A stretch of DNA of 23,049 nt from contig JBEVKV010000025.1 in NCBI GenBank assembly GCA_040509515.1, forward strand, positions 1 through 23,049, written 5' to 3'. Both the position numbers and the translations under genes were made by a program. Positions 1-7,835 of the stretch are shown here, one piece after another (the first letter of the stretch is position 1; each line of letters begins with the position of its first letter). Origin of the DNA: QHXN01 sp040509515. GTDB lineage: Bacteria; Acidobacteriota; Blastocatellia; Pyrinomonadales; Pyrinomonadaceae. The notes beneath the pieces were generated by a model that was not told the DNA's origin, did no database searches, and saw nothing but the letters and a program-made list of their open reading frames with translations.

Positions 1-16
1 CGATTCCTACCGGCCT

Positions 17-3000
17 TCAGCCCTGTTTGAAGGTGACGGTGCGGTTCTCGCGGTCGATGTCGGAGGCGGCGGAGGCGTCCTTCCACGCGCCGCTGACCCA
101 CTTAAACACGCCGCTTATCTTCCCGCTGCGGCCGAAGAAGACGGCGTGGCCGCCCTCCGAGATGAACATGTACTGGAAATCGTCCACGAGTTCGACGCGC
201 GGGTTGGCGCAGACCGAAATCTTCGACGACTCGCCGGGCGCGAGCACCAGTCGCTCGAACGAGAGCTTGACGTAGTTGTTGCCCTGCGGCTCGCCCACCG
301 TGGGCGCGTAACCCTTGCCGCCGCGCCACGGCAGCCAGTCCAGCTTGTCTATCTTGACGGTGGACTGCGAGCCGTTGGTCAGCACCCAATCCTCGAAGCC
401 CCACCCGGCCGGGCAGGGCGGCCACTCCTCGCCCTTGTCGTCAATCGGCGTGTAGCTGAGCGGCGTGTAGAACGGCTCGACGGTGTAGGAGCTTTGCTTG
501 CCGAGGTCTAATTCCAGCGACGGCGAGCTGTGAACCTTCCCCGGGTCGACGAGGTAGCCCCCCATTTCGCCGAGCCACCAGAGCGCGCCGGGGTTGACGC
601 GCCCGACCCGCTCCGAGAGCGGCTTCTCGTCGATCAGCCAGCCGAGGAACTTCCGCTGCCCGTAGTACTCGGGCGCGCGGACGGTCACGCGCGCGGTCTT
701 CGTCGTGTCGAACGTCCGCAGGAAAGTCCCCTGCCCGTCGGCCAGCCCGTTCACGTCCACGGCGCTGCACGAGACGAGCGGCTGCACGTCGGTCGAGACG
801 CGCACGAAGACCGTCCCGAGCTTGTCGTCGAGGTTGTGCGAGGCGTAGGTCACGCTCAGCTCAAGCCGCTTGAGCTTGCCCGCGGCCCTGCTGGGCGTCG
901 CCGAGTGCGTGACGGTGAGGCCCGCCCACGCCGAAGGGCGATAGCTCGTGAGCGGGCTCGTGTCGCGCGTGTCCTTCTCGCCGAGCAGGTGCTTGATGAG
1001 CCACTTCTCCACCTCGTCGGGCTTCCGGTGTGTGATCTGCGGCGCCTGCGTGCGCGCCCTGTAGGTCACGTCGGTTCCCCAGTACGTCTTGTCGTCGCGG
1101 TACCCGCCGTCGACCCGGCCGTCGGCCGAGACGCGGTAGCGGCCGCTGCGGAAGAGGTAGAGCTGCCCGCCGCGGCGCAGCCGCGAGACGCCCTCGTGGC
1201 GGTAGGTGAGCCCGATGTTGACGAGCCCCTCGGTCGGCGGGTTGGCCAGCTCGACGTGCTCGGCCTCGATGCTGATGATGCGTATGTCCTCGCGGTCGAA
1301 GTCGTGGTAGCCCATCCGCATCAGGTCGATGTCGAGCCGGCCGTGCGCGTTGAGGGTTTCGAGCTGCGCGTCGGACAGCTCGAGCCCGAACTTGCCGTCG
1401 TACTTCGGCGGGTTGCTCACGTAGTAGTCGATGATGGTGCCGATGACGTCGCGGAGCTGATCCTCGAAGACGGCGCTCAGCCGCTGGTAGTGCTTCTCGG
1501 TCAGGTCGCCCTGCACGCTCGGCGGCAGGTAGTCCGGGTCGTTCGGCTTGAGCTTCGTGTTGCCGGGCAGGTACTTGGTGAACGCGTCGAACATCTTCTG
1601 CGCGCGGAAGTCGAGCGTCGGCAGGTCTTCGATCATCAGGAACTGATAAGACTTGAGCAGGTAATACTGGTACTTGAGCAGCCGCGCGCGGGCGCGCTGC
1701 CCGATCTCACGCGCGTACTGGAAGACCTCCGGGCTCAGCTCTTCGAGATTCTTGTTGAGTTGCGCGCGCATCTCGATGCGCGCGAGCTGGCCGTGCAGAA
1801 TCGTCGCGGTCGCCTCGTCCATCGTCTGGATCGCGGCCAGAGTCTCCTGCATGTAGGCGGCCTTCTTCGCGTTGAGCGGTTCGAGCTGCTTGACGAGACT
1901 CTGGTACTGCGGGCACTCGGAGATGACGCGCGCGAGCCGCTCCTTGACCTCGCTCTCGGGGACGGCGAAGCCCTTGAAGGACTTGACGGCCTGACTCTTG
2001 GCCTCCTTCTGCTCGTCCATGTAGGTCTTGACCTTCGCGTCGAGCTTCTTCTTGGCCACCTCCTTGTCGAACTTGTCGTCCTCGTCGTCTTTCTCCTTCG
2101 GCTCCTTCTCGGGCTTGGGCTTCGGCTTCTCCTCCGGGGCGTCCTCGTCGAGGTATGACTTGAACTTGTCGTAGAGAGTCTTCGCCTTCGGGAGCAGCTT
2201 CTTCTGCGCCACGTCGGAGAACGCGCCGAGGACTTCGGGCACCGTGTCGAAGGGCTTTTCGAGGTCGATGTCGGAGAGCGCCGTCAGCCCCTTGCCGAAC
2301 GCGCCGAGCACGGGCTGCCCGACGGGGATGAGCTGCATCACGCCGCCGAGCAGCTTCCCCGTCGAGCGGAGGAAGTGCTCCATCTGGAGGTCACCCTTGA
2401 CGGCCTTCTCCATCTCCGCTTCCTGCTTCTTCAGCTCCACGTAGAAGGCGTCGATCTCCGCCTTGAGCGGCTCAAGGCGCTTGTCGAGGTCGGTGAGCTT
2501 GGCGATGGCGGCGTTGTAGTCCTCGGCCGCCTTTTTGCCCTCCTCTTCCAGACGGTTGAGCGCCGCCCTGAGCGAGTCGGCCGCGCTCGTCTTGTCCCGC
2601 TGGATGTTCTCCATCCAGTAGGCGAGGAACATCGTGCGGATGGAGGACTCGATCTCGTCCTGATAGAGCTTGAGGTTGCTCTCAAGCGAGAGCTTCGGCA
2701 CCCACCCGGCCGGGTTGCCGAAGTAGTCGTAAGGGCCGTCGATGCGCTCGACCAGCGACGCCACCTCGCCGTGCAGCCCAGACCATTCGAGTCCGCCCTT
2801 CGTGTGAAGCCCGGCGGCCTCGACGGCGTCGCGGTAGCTCGCCAGCATGTTGCGCGCGTCGGCGCTGTAGCCCGAAAGCGCCGCGTCGTGGCCGTAGGCG
2901 AGAATCGCGCGGACGGTCGCCGGGTGAATCCAGTGGCCGGGGCCTGCGTTCTCAAGCGCGCGGACTGCGCCCGGTTTCGCGGCCGGCGTGTTGGAGTTGA

Positions 3001-4339
3001 CGCCCGGCGCGGTCGCGCCGGGGCCGGGCTTCACTTCCCTCTTTTCCGAGATGTTGACGCCGTCCCTGCGCACCGTGGCGGACTCGCCCGGCCTCGGGTC
3101 TTCAAACGGCCGGACTAGCCAGACTTTGTAGTAGACCTTAACGTGGCAGGAGCGCGCGGGCATGCCGGCGGCCGAGGCCGGGACGTTGTCGGCCTTCCCG
3201 CCCGAATCGCCGGCCCCGAGATCGACGCGGTTTTTGAGCTGGTCGGCGAGAGCGGTGAAGACCGAACCGCCGTCGCCGCCGTGGCCGGGGTGGCCGGGCA
3301 GCTTCTTCGGCGGGTGGCCGTCCGAAGGCCAATCTTTAGTCCCCCACGTCCCGGCTTCCAGATACCCCGGCACGTCCTGCCAGGGCACTTTGGCGAATTT
3401 CTCGGCGAAGAGCGGCTTGTAGTCGCTGGCCTTCTCGCGGATGTCGCCGGAGTAGTCCATGTCGCCCGTGTAAACCACCATCTCCTTCACCGACCCCTTG
3501 CCGTCCCACTCCTTGACGACGTGGCCGGCCTCGCCGACTTTGCCCTCGCGCGCGGGCTGGCCGTTGCCGCCTTTGGTGATGATGCGATTGCCCGCGACCG
3601 ACGTTTCAAGCTTCTGGACGTAGAGGTAAACGTCGCCGCCCTTCTGCCCGCGCAGCGCCTCGTCCCTCTCGTCGGCGCGCGCCGCGACCGAGAGCGGCGT
3701 CGTGTTGATGGCCCCCTTCTCGTCGAAGCGGAGCACGCGCGCGTAGATGTGAACCTCCGTGCCGGGCAGTTTCAATTCGTTGCGGACGGTGACGGTGTCG
3801 GCGCAGAGCGTCAGCCGCCGCAGGTTGGTGCGCCCGCGCAGGCGCTCGAAGAGCGGGTAGGTCTTGCTCTCGCTCTCAAGCACGAGGTCGACGCCCGAGA
3901 TGGTGACCTGCGACGTTCGGACTTTGGCCTTCGACTCGTCCTTGTAGTCGGCCGTGTTGTTGAAGATGCTCGGCGCGGCGTCGGGCTGCTCGACGAAGGT
4001 CGTGAACTCGGACGGCTTCGGCGGGTTCGCCTCGTGGCGGATGACCTTGAACTCCGGCGGGAGACGCGGGTGCGGCGTGATGACGACCTTCTGCTTCTCG
4101 TACTTCTCGCCCTTGCGCGCCCAGAACCAGACGGCGATGTCGTCGCGGTCTTCCGAAGCGGGCGTGTACGTAAAGGCGCCCGTCTTCTCGTCGAGCGTCA
4201 TCTTGCCTTTGGGACTGGGCGTGGCGCGCTTGGTGAACTTGACGGGGTCGCCGAGGCCGCTCCTGACGTTGAACTTGAGCGTCTCGCCTTCCCACGCGGT
4301 AAACGGCGGGATACTGCCGAGGGGGAAACTGTTGGACAT
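17..4339 (-). CDS. Large multidomain protein of unknown function (Ig-like N-terminus, coiled-coil core, beta-rich C-terminus)
   Basis: I do not recognise a named family for this 1440-residue protein. Residues 10-90 look like an Ig/cadherin-type beta domain (DEKTGAFTYTP). Residues 140-280 look like a beta-solenoid or glycine-rich segment with strands such as LTLCADTVTV and VHIYARVLRF. Residues 340-400 are Gly/Pro-rich. Residues 555-650 and 805-900 are predicted long helices or coiled coils, and between them lie a Gly-rich hydrophobic stretch (660-690) and a Lys/Glu/Asp/Pro-rich linker (735-795). Residues 1005-1440 are beta-rich. There is no N-terminal signal peptide. The ATG has a perfect AGGAGG at 4349-4354, nine bases upstream. 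It lies downstream of the nuclease gene but has its own candidate promoter at 4384-4413. A helix/hydrophobic/helix core between beta domains recalls large toxin or pore-forming proteins, but that is only a resemblance. The CDS is complete in the window, with its TGA at 17-19. Confidence 0.85.
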   Translation of the reverse strand: MSNSFPLGSIPPFTAWEGETLKFNVRSGLGDPVKFTKRATPSPKGKMTLDEKTGAFTYTPASEDRDDIAVWFWARKGEKYEKQKVVITPHPRLPPEFKVIRHEANPPKPSEFTTFVEQPDAAPSIFNNTADYKDESKAKVRTSQVTISGVDLVLESESKTYPLFERLRGRTNLRRLTLCADTVTVRNELKLPGTEVHIYARVLRFDEKGAINTTPLSVAARADERDEALRGQKGGDVYLYVQKLETSVAGNRIITKGGNGQPAREGKVGEAGHVVKEWDGKGSVKEMVVYTGDMDYSGDIREKASDYKPLFAEKFAKVPWQDVPGYLEAGTWGTKDWPSDGHPPKKLPGHPGHGGDGGSVFTALADQLKNRVDLGAGDSGGKADNVPASAAGMPARSCHVKVYYKVWLVRPFEDPRPGESATVRRDGVNISEKREVKPGPGATAPGVNSNTPAAKPGAVRALENAGPGHWIHPATVRAILAYGHDAALSGYSADARNMLASYRDAVEAAGLHTKGGLEWSGLHGEVASLVERIDGPYDYFGNPAGWVPKLSLESNLKLYQDEIESSIRTMFLAYWMENIQRDKTSAADSLRAALNRLEEEGKKAAEDYNAAIAKLTDLDKRLEPLKAEIDAFYVELKKQEAEMEKAVKGDLQMEHFLRSTGKLLGGVMQLIPVGQPVLGAFGKGLTALSDIDLEKPFDTVPEVLGAFSDVAQKKLLPKAKTLYDKFKSYLDEDAPEEKPKPKPEKEPKEKDDEDDKFDKEVAKKKLDAKVKTYMDEQKEAKSQAVKSFKGFAVPESEVKERLARVISECPQYQSLVKQLEPLNAKKAAYMQETLAAIQTMDEATATILHGQLARIEMRAQLNKNLEELSPEVFQYAREIGQRARARLLKYQYYLLKSYQFLMIEDLPTLDFRAQKMFDAFTKYLPGNTKLKPNDPDYLPPSVQGDLTEKHYQRLSAVFEDQLRDVIGTIIDYYVSNPPKYDGKFGLELSDAQLETLNAHGRLDIDLMRMGYHDFDREDIRIISIEAEHVELANPPTEGLVNIGLTYRHEGVSRLRRGGQLYLFRSGRYRVSADGRVDGGYRDDKTYWGTDVTYRARTQAPQITHRKPDEVEKWLIKHLLGEKDTRDTSPLTSYRPSAWAGLTVTHSATPSRAAGKLKRLELSVTYASHNLDDKLGTVFVRVSTDVQPLVSCSAVDVNGLADGQGTFLRTFDTTKTARVTVRAPEYYGQRKFLGWLIDEKPLSERVGRVNPGALWWLGEMGGYLVDPGKVHSSPSLELDLGKQSSYTVEPFYTPLSYTPIDDKGEEWPPCPAGWGFEDWVLTNGSQSTVKIDKLDWLPWRGGKGYAPTVGEPQGNNYVKLSFERLVLAPGESSKISVCANPRVELVDDFQYMFISEGGHAVFFGRSGKISGVFKWVSGAWKDASAASDIDRENRTVTFKQG

Positions 4340-4348
4340 TTGGGGGAT

Positions 4349-4354
4349 CCTCCT
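4349..4354 (-). promoter_or_regulatory. Shine-Dalgarno of the 1440-residue protein gene
   Basis: The minus strand reads AGGAGG nine bases before the ATG at 4339. It is the best match to the anti-SD sequence near this start and fixes the start codon. Confidence 0.8.
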
Positions 4355-4383
4355 GCGGGGGGCGTTGGCACTATCGGCCGGGC

Positions 4384-4413
4384 ACTATATGAGAACCGAC
4401 CCGCGCCGCGCAA
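4384..4413 (-). promoter_or_regulatory. Candidate sigma70-type promoter for the 1440-residue protein gene
   Basis: On the minus strand a -35-like TTGCGC (4408-4413) is followed after 18 bases by a -10-like TATAGT (4384-4389), about 45 bases upstream of the ATG. The same TTGCGC -35 is seen with 17-base spacing at 17274-17302. It was read by eye only. Confidence 0.45.
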
Positions 4414-4451
4414 GAGTTTTGTGACGAGCCCCGCGCGAGACGGGCGACGCA

Positions 4452-4491
4452 CGCGGGGGCACGGCTAATTTCCTTAAGCCGTGCCCCCGCG
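4452..4491 (-). terminator. 15-bp perfect hairpin after the nuclease gene (repeat copy A)
   Basis: Arms 4452-4466 and 4477-4491 are exact reverse complements with a 10-base loop. The hairpin starts 29 bases past the nuclease stop codon. It lacks a clear U-tract, so it may act as an mRNA 3' end stabiliser or a U-independent terminator. Its right arm and flank (4476-4511) align without gaps to 8920-8955 at 29 of 36 positions, so it belongs to a repeat family. Confidence 0.65.
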
Positions 4492-4520
4492 TCCGCGTGG
4501 TTAATTCGTCTCGACTTACG

Positions 4521-5813
4521 CTACTGGTTATCCACCCTCGACTCGATGACGTTCTGGATGGCGGCGGGGACGGCGGAGAAGAAGTCGTAGCCGGTGAGCG
4601 TCTCGATCTGGTCGACGCTCACGCGGTAGGTTTTCCAGTCGGCGGTGCGTATGCCCTGCGTGTTCGGCATCAGCACCGCGATGGTGCGCGTCGCGGTGGT
4701 CACGCGCGTCACGTCGTTCGTCCCCGACGGCAGCACGATGATGACCTTCCACGTCTGCGCCGGCACGGCGACCTTGCCGCCCGCGATGGTGAACGTCGTC
4801 CCGCCGTTCGAGCCCGTCCCGCCCGAGCCGGCCCCGCCCATGACGACGTACAGCTCGTTGCCCGAGCCGACCAGCGTGCGGCAGTAGTTCTCAAGGTTGG
4901 CCCACGGCCCCTGATTGTTGTCTGGCGACTGCGGCATCATGTTCGTCATCAGGAAGGTCGAGGAGTTGTCCGAGACGGTCGCGGTGCGGTCGGCCGAAGG
5001 GCAGTAGTGCCCGCGGTCGAAGCCCGAGCCCGAGTAGTCCGTCCCCTGAACCTGATACCAGCCGGCGGGCAAGGAGGTGTCGTTGCGGAAGTCGTCCTGC
5101 CGCGGCGCGCTCCCCAGCCAGTTCGACGCGAGGTGCCAGCTCACCCAGTTCGGACGCCCCTTGTCGCGGTGGTACGAGACGGCGTACTGCGGCTTGTTGA
5201 GCAGGTAGTTGGTCGGCTGGTTAACGTCCGTGACCGCGTTCGACGGGTTGCCCAGCGTCAGGTGAACGCTCACGGGCGGCGGGGTCGCGAAAGAGCCGAC
5301 GACGACGTTGTCGATGTTGACGCGGTTGGCTCCGCCCGACACCTTGCGTATCGAGAGGCGCACCGCGCCCGCGGAGTTCACGGTGAAGCTCGCCGTCTGG
5401 AGCGTGGTCGAAGAGGTGCTCACCGTCGCGCCGATCTTCGAGTAGCTTGAGCCGCCGTTGGTCGAGACCCACAGCTCCCAAGACGAAGCGCCGTCGGTGC
5501 CGAAGACCGCGTGCTGGACGGTGACGACGCCGGCCGAGGCGAAGTCGAAGTTAGAGTTGAGCGAGCCCGTGTTGCGCACGCGCGCCGAGGCCGCGCCCGT
5601 CTTGCGGTCGGTCGAAAGGTTGCCGACGAGCGCGTCGTCGAAGTACCACCAGCCGGTCGTGAGAAAAACGTCGGCGGCGGCGTAGGCGGTCTTGGAGCCG
5701 CTCTCGAATCCCTCGGTCGAAACTTGTGCGGCGGCGCGCCGCGTCGGGATGGCGAGCGCGGCGAGGATGGCGAGCGCGCAGGCGAGCGCGGCCGTCTTGC
5801 GGAAAGCTCTCAT
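4521..5813 (-). CDS. Exported DNA/RNA non-specific endonuclease with N-terminal beta-sandwich domain
   Basis: A secreted nuclease of the Serratia nuclease/NucA (DNA/RNA non-specific endonuclease, beta-beta-alpha-metal) family that should cleave DNA and RNA outside the cytoplasm. The 430 residues begin with a signal peptide (1-30, ending near RRAAAQ). Residues 31-175 form a Ser/Thr/Gly-rich beta domain resembling MAM or jelly-roll modules. The nuclease domain is about 205-425. The catalytic motif DRGH is at 266-269, with His269 the expected general base. Asn300 and Glu308 in the segment NNQGPWANLE match the Mg-binding Asn and conserved Glu, with the same 8-residue spacing as Asn119/Glu127 of Serratia nuclease. 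The ATG is preceded by GAGGAG about 11 bases upstream. It is transcribed divergently from kduD, and a hairpin follows the stop. The family is secure; the role of the N-terminal domain (surface or substrate binding) is a guess. Confidence 0.93.
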   Translation of the reverse strand: MRAFRKTAALACALAILAALAIPTRRAAAQVSTEGFESGSKTAYAAADVFLTTGWWYFDDALVGNLSTDRKTGAASARVRNTGSLNSNFDFASAGVVTVQHAVFGTDGASSWELWVSTNGGSSYSKIGATVSTSSTTLQTASFTVNSAGAVRLSIRKVSGGANRVNIDNVVVGSFATPPPVSVHLTLGNPSNAVTDVNQPTNYLLNKPQYAVSYHRDKGRPNWVSWHLASNWLGSAPRQDDFRNDTSLPAGWYQVQGTDYSGSGFDRGHYCPSADRTATVSDNSSTFLMTNMMPQSPDNNQGPWANLENYCRTLVGSGNELYVVMGGAGSGGTGSNGGTTFTIAGGKVAVPAQTWKVIIVLPSGTNDVTRVTTATRTIAVLMPNTQGIRTADWKTYRVSVDQIETLTGYDFFSAVPAAIQNVIESRVDNQ

Positions 5814-6058
5814 CGAAGGGGTTCTCCTCGGGTTGTGTTCGGACGTGGAGGGCCGTGCGCCGGGCAGGGCGCAAGTCTCTTTGCGGGTTGGGGCGCGGCC
5901 GGACTATGGTGCGGGCCGCGCGCTCTTGGTGCCGGTGAGAATTAAGGGCACTAACGGGACAAGCGGGGCCGAACTTTAAACTTAACCGCCGCCGCTTTCA
6001 AGACAAATCCGCGCGCCGCGTCGGGCCGGCCGCGCTCCCGCGCCGGGGCGGGAACGTT

Positions 6059-6064
6059 TATACT
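6059..6064 (+). promoter_or_regulatory. Candidate -10 box for kduD
   Basis: TATACT lies about 38 bases upstream of the kduD ATG in the divergent nuclease/kduD spacer. No convincing -35 hexamer is visible at 16-18 bases. The rest of the 288-base spacer (5814-6101) holds nothing else I can support. Confidence 0.3.
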
Positions 6065-6084
6065 GGCCGCGAACGCTCTTACAC

Positions 6085-6105
6085 ATGGAGAAGAAACCGA
6101 AATGA
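6085..6105 (+). other. Possible 6-codon leader ORF overlapping the kduD start
   Basis: An ATG at 6085 opens a short frame (MEKKPK) whose TGA overlaps the kduD ATG as ATGA. The bases GGAG (6087-6090) inside it are also the likely ribosome binding site of kduD. It has no clear SD of its own and may be chance. Confidence 0.2.
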
Positions 6106-6863
6106 TACTCGACGCCTTCAGGCTGGACGGCAAGGTCGCGCTGGTGACGGGCGCTTCGGCGGGCTTAGGCGCGGCCGTCGCGGTCGCGCTCGCAGAGGCC
6201 GGCGCGGACGTGGCCTGTCACGGCAACTCGCGCAGCCCCGAGACGACCTGCGGAGCGGTGATGCACGTCGGCAGGCGCGCGCTCCCGGTCGTCGGCGACC
6301 TCTCCGATAAAGAGGTGCCGCGCCGCATGGTCGAGCAGACGCTCGACGAGTTCGGACGGCTCGACGTGCTCGTCAACAACGCCGGCATCATCCGCCGCAC
6401 GCCGGCCGTGGACTTCTCCGAGGACGACTGGGCCGCGGTCATCGAGGTCAACCTCAACGCGGTCTTCCGGCTGTCGCAGCAGGCGGGCCGCCACATGGTC
6501 GAGCGCGGGTCGGGCAAGATAGTCAACGTCGCGTCACTGCTGTCGTTTCAGGGCGGCGTGACCGTGCCGGCCTACGCCGCGTCGAAGGGCGGCGTCGCGC
6601 AGCTCACCAAGGCGCTCGCCAACGAGTGGGCGTCCAAAGGCGTCAACGTCAACGCCATCGCGCCCGGCTACATGCGCACGGACAACACGGCCGCGCTCCA
6701 AGCCGACGAGACGCGCAACCGGCAGATACTCGAACGCATCCCCGCCGCACGTTGGGGCGAGCCGAAGGATTTGGCGGGCGCGGCCGTCTTCCTCTCCGCC
6801 CCGGCGAGCGACTACGTCAACGGACACGTCCTCGTCGTCGACGGCGGCTGGATGGGGCGTTAA
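6102..6863 (+). CDS. kduD: KduD-type 2-dehydro-3-deoxy-D-gluconate 5-dehydrogenase (SDR)
   Basis: A classical short-chain dehydrogenase of 253 residues. KduD interconverts 2,5-diketo-3-deoxygluconate and 2-keto-3-deoxygluconate with NAD(H) in pectin/uronate breakdown in the cytoplasm. Visible elements are the cofactor loop TGASAGLG (16-23), NNAG (92-95), and the catalytic Ser145, Tyr158 and Lys162. Stretches typical of KduD are the start MILDAF, ASLLSFQGG, NEWASKGVNVNAIAPGYM, ERIPAARWGEPKDL and SDYVNGHVLVVDGGW. The likely SD is GGAG at 6087-6090, 11 bases upstream. No kduI or pectinase gene is in the window, so the pathway link rests on similarity alone; a related SDR with another sugar-acid substrate is possible. 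Confidence 0.85.
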   Translation: MILDAFRLDGKVALVTGASAGLGAAVAVALAEAGADVACHGNSRSPETTCGAVMHVGRRALPVVGDLSDKEVPRRMVEQTLDEFGRLDVLVNNAGIIRRTPAVDFSEDDWAAVIEVNLNAVFRLSQQAGRHMVERGSGKIVNVASLLSFQGGVTVPAYAASKGGVAQLTKALANEWASKGVNVNAIAPGYMRTDNTAALQADETRNRQILERIPAARWGEPKDLAGAAVFLSAPASDYVNGHVLVVDGGWMGR

Positions 6864-6867
6864 AACA

Positions 6868-6890
6868 GGTCGCACCTTTTCACTGTGACC
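6868..6890 (+). terminator. Weak hairpin after kduD
   Basis: GGTCGCA (6868-6874) pairs with TGTGACC (6884-6890), with one G-U pair and a 9-base loop, four bases past the stop codon. There is no U-tract after it. It may be a weak terminator or part of the structured spacer that follows. Confidence 0.3.
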
Positions 6891-7010
6891 GAAGCGGAAG
6901 TAACAAATGCGTGCGCCGCCGGGAGCGCCCGCCTGAATCGCTTCGGGACGGCGTTGATGGTCGCAAAGGCAGCCGCCCCGTGTGCAACGGCGTAGGTGGC
7001 TCGGGAATCA
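6889..7010 (+). other. Structured intergenic RNA candidate between kduD and the phosphatase gene
   Basis: Eight perfect base pairs (6889-6896 with 6939-6946) enclose a small CGGG/CCCG hairpin (6920-6931). Further on, AGCCGCC (6971-6977) can pair with GGTGGCT (6995-7001), enclosing CCGT/ACGG. The segment holds CGCAAAGGC and GTAGGTGGC, which resemble the 3' half of the cyclic-di-GMP-I (GEMM) aptamer, but the 5' GCAAACC element is absent. A candidate promoter lies downstream of it, so it may not be in the phosphatase leader. The class is unknown. Confidence 0.25.
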
Positions 7011-7020
7011 TAATTTTCGG

Positions 7021-7050
7021 CTGACGAGTCGTAGCGACACTTGCTATACT
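7021..7050 (+). promoter_or_regulatory. Candidate promoter of the exported phosphatase gene
   Basis: A -35-like CTGACG (7021-7026) is followed after 18 bases by a -10-like TATACT (7045-7050), about 68 bases before the ATG. It was read by eye only. Confidence 0.4.
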
Positions 7051-7117
7051 CTGGACGCCGTTCCCTTGAAACATCCGACAGACTGTTTTCCGCCTGACCA
7101 AGTACGGAGGATTTTTA

Positions 7118-7747
7118 ATGAGTTTCAGCCGTAATCCCCTGCGCAAAGTCGCCACCTCATTCTTCGCCGTCATGCTGCTCTCGGTCGCCGCCGCCGCGCA
7201 GAGCGTCCAGCAGAACACTTTCACGAACGTCCAGATCAAGAACTTCGGCCAGATGGACGAGCGCTTCTACAGGGGCGCGGAGCCCAAACGGCTCGAAGAC
7301 ATCCGCGCGCTGAAGGAGATAGGCATCACGACCGTCATCGACCTTCAGGAGAAGCCCGCGCCCGACGAGCGCGGATGGGTCGAGTCTCTGGGCATGCGCT
7401 ACGTCAACATCCCGATGGTCGAGAAGAAGTACCCGCGCCCCGAATGGGTCTCGGCCTTCATGAAGACGGTGGACGACCCCTCGACGGGCAAGTTCTTCGT
7501 CCACTGCGCGGGCGGGCGTCACCGCACGGGCTCGATGGGCGCGGTCTACCGCTTCGAGAAGTACGGATGGGACTACGATCAGGCTTACGCCGAGATGAAG
7601 CGGTTCGACTTCTACACGCGCTGGGGCCACGGCGACTTTAAGACCTTCGTTCAGGACTACTTCAGGGAGAAGCAGTCGCGCCTTCAAGCGCCGGCCGCCC
7701 CGACGCAGGCCGTCGCCGCCGAGGCCGTCGCCGGCAGCAGGAACTGA
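7118..7747 (+). CDS. Exported CX5R (dual-specificity/tyrosine-type) phosphatase
   Basis: A 209-residue protein with a signal peptide (about 1-28, ending AAAAQ) and a cysteine-based phosphatase domain. The P-loop HCAGGRHRTG gives nucleophile Cys130 and Arg136 (CX5R). The preceding segments FYRGAEP, TTVIDLQ and the region near FFVHC match the DSP/PTP-like fold. The C-terminal 25 residues are Ala/Pro-rich. The substrate cannot be told from sequence: it could be phosphoprotein, phosphoinositide, inositol phosphate or another phosphoester in the periplasm. The start is fixed by GGAGG at 7106-7110, seven bases upstream of the ATG. It probably has its own promoter and is followed by a strong hairpin that it shares with the convergent DUF4956 gene. 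Confidence 0.88.
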   Translation: MSFSRNPLRKVATSFFAVMLLSVAAAAQSVQQNTFTNVQIKNFGQMDERFYRGAEPKRLEDIRALKEIGITTVIDLQEKPAPDERGWVESLGMRYVNIPMVEKKYPRPEWVSAFMKTVDDPSTGKFFVHCAGGRHRTGSMGAVYRFEKYGWDYDQAYAEMKRFDFYTRWGHGDFKTFVQDYFREKQSRLQAPAAPTQAVAAEAVAGSRN

Positions 7748-7776
7748 ACCCCGAGACTTAAGTACATCAAGAAATG

Positions 7777-7813
7777 ACGAAGGGGACGCTCTTACTCAGA
7801 GCGTCCCCTTCGT
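7777..7813. terminator. Bidirectional terminator hairpin between convergent genes
   Basis: Arms 7777-7792 and 7798-7813 form a perfect 16-bp stem with a 5-base loop, placed between the phosphatase stop (7747) and the DUF4956 stop (7836). Neither side has a long U-run, but position and stem strength fit a shared terminator. Confidence 0.75.
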
Positions 7814-7835
7814 TCGTATAGGATGCGGCGGCGCG

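Noticed and set aside
530..2158. Long open frame (542 codons) on the plus strand inside the 1440-residue gene
   Set aside because: Arg/Leu/Val/Asp-rich composition typical of antisense frames in high-GC genes, no motifs, no SD; it mirrors the codon bias of the real gene.
3143..4468. 441-codon plus-strand frame across the start of the 1440-residue gene
   Set aside because: Antisense shadow with the same biased composition; no domain can be recognised.
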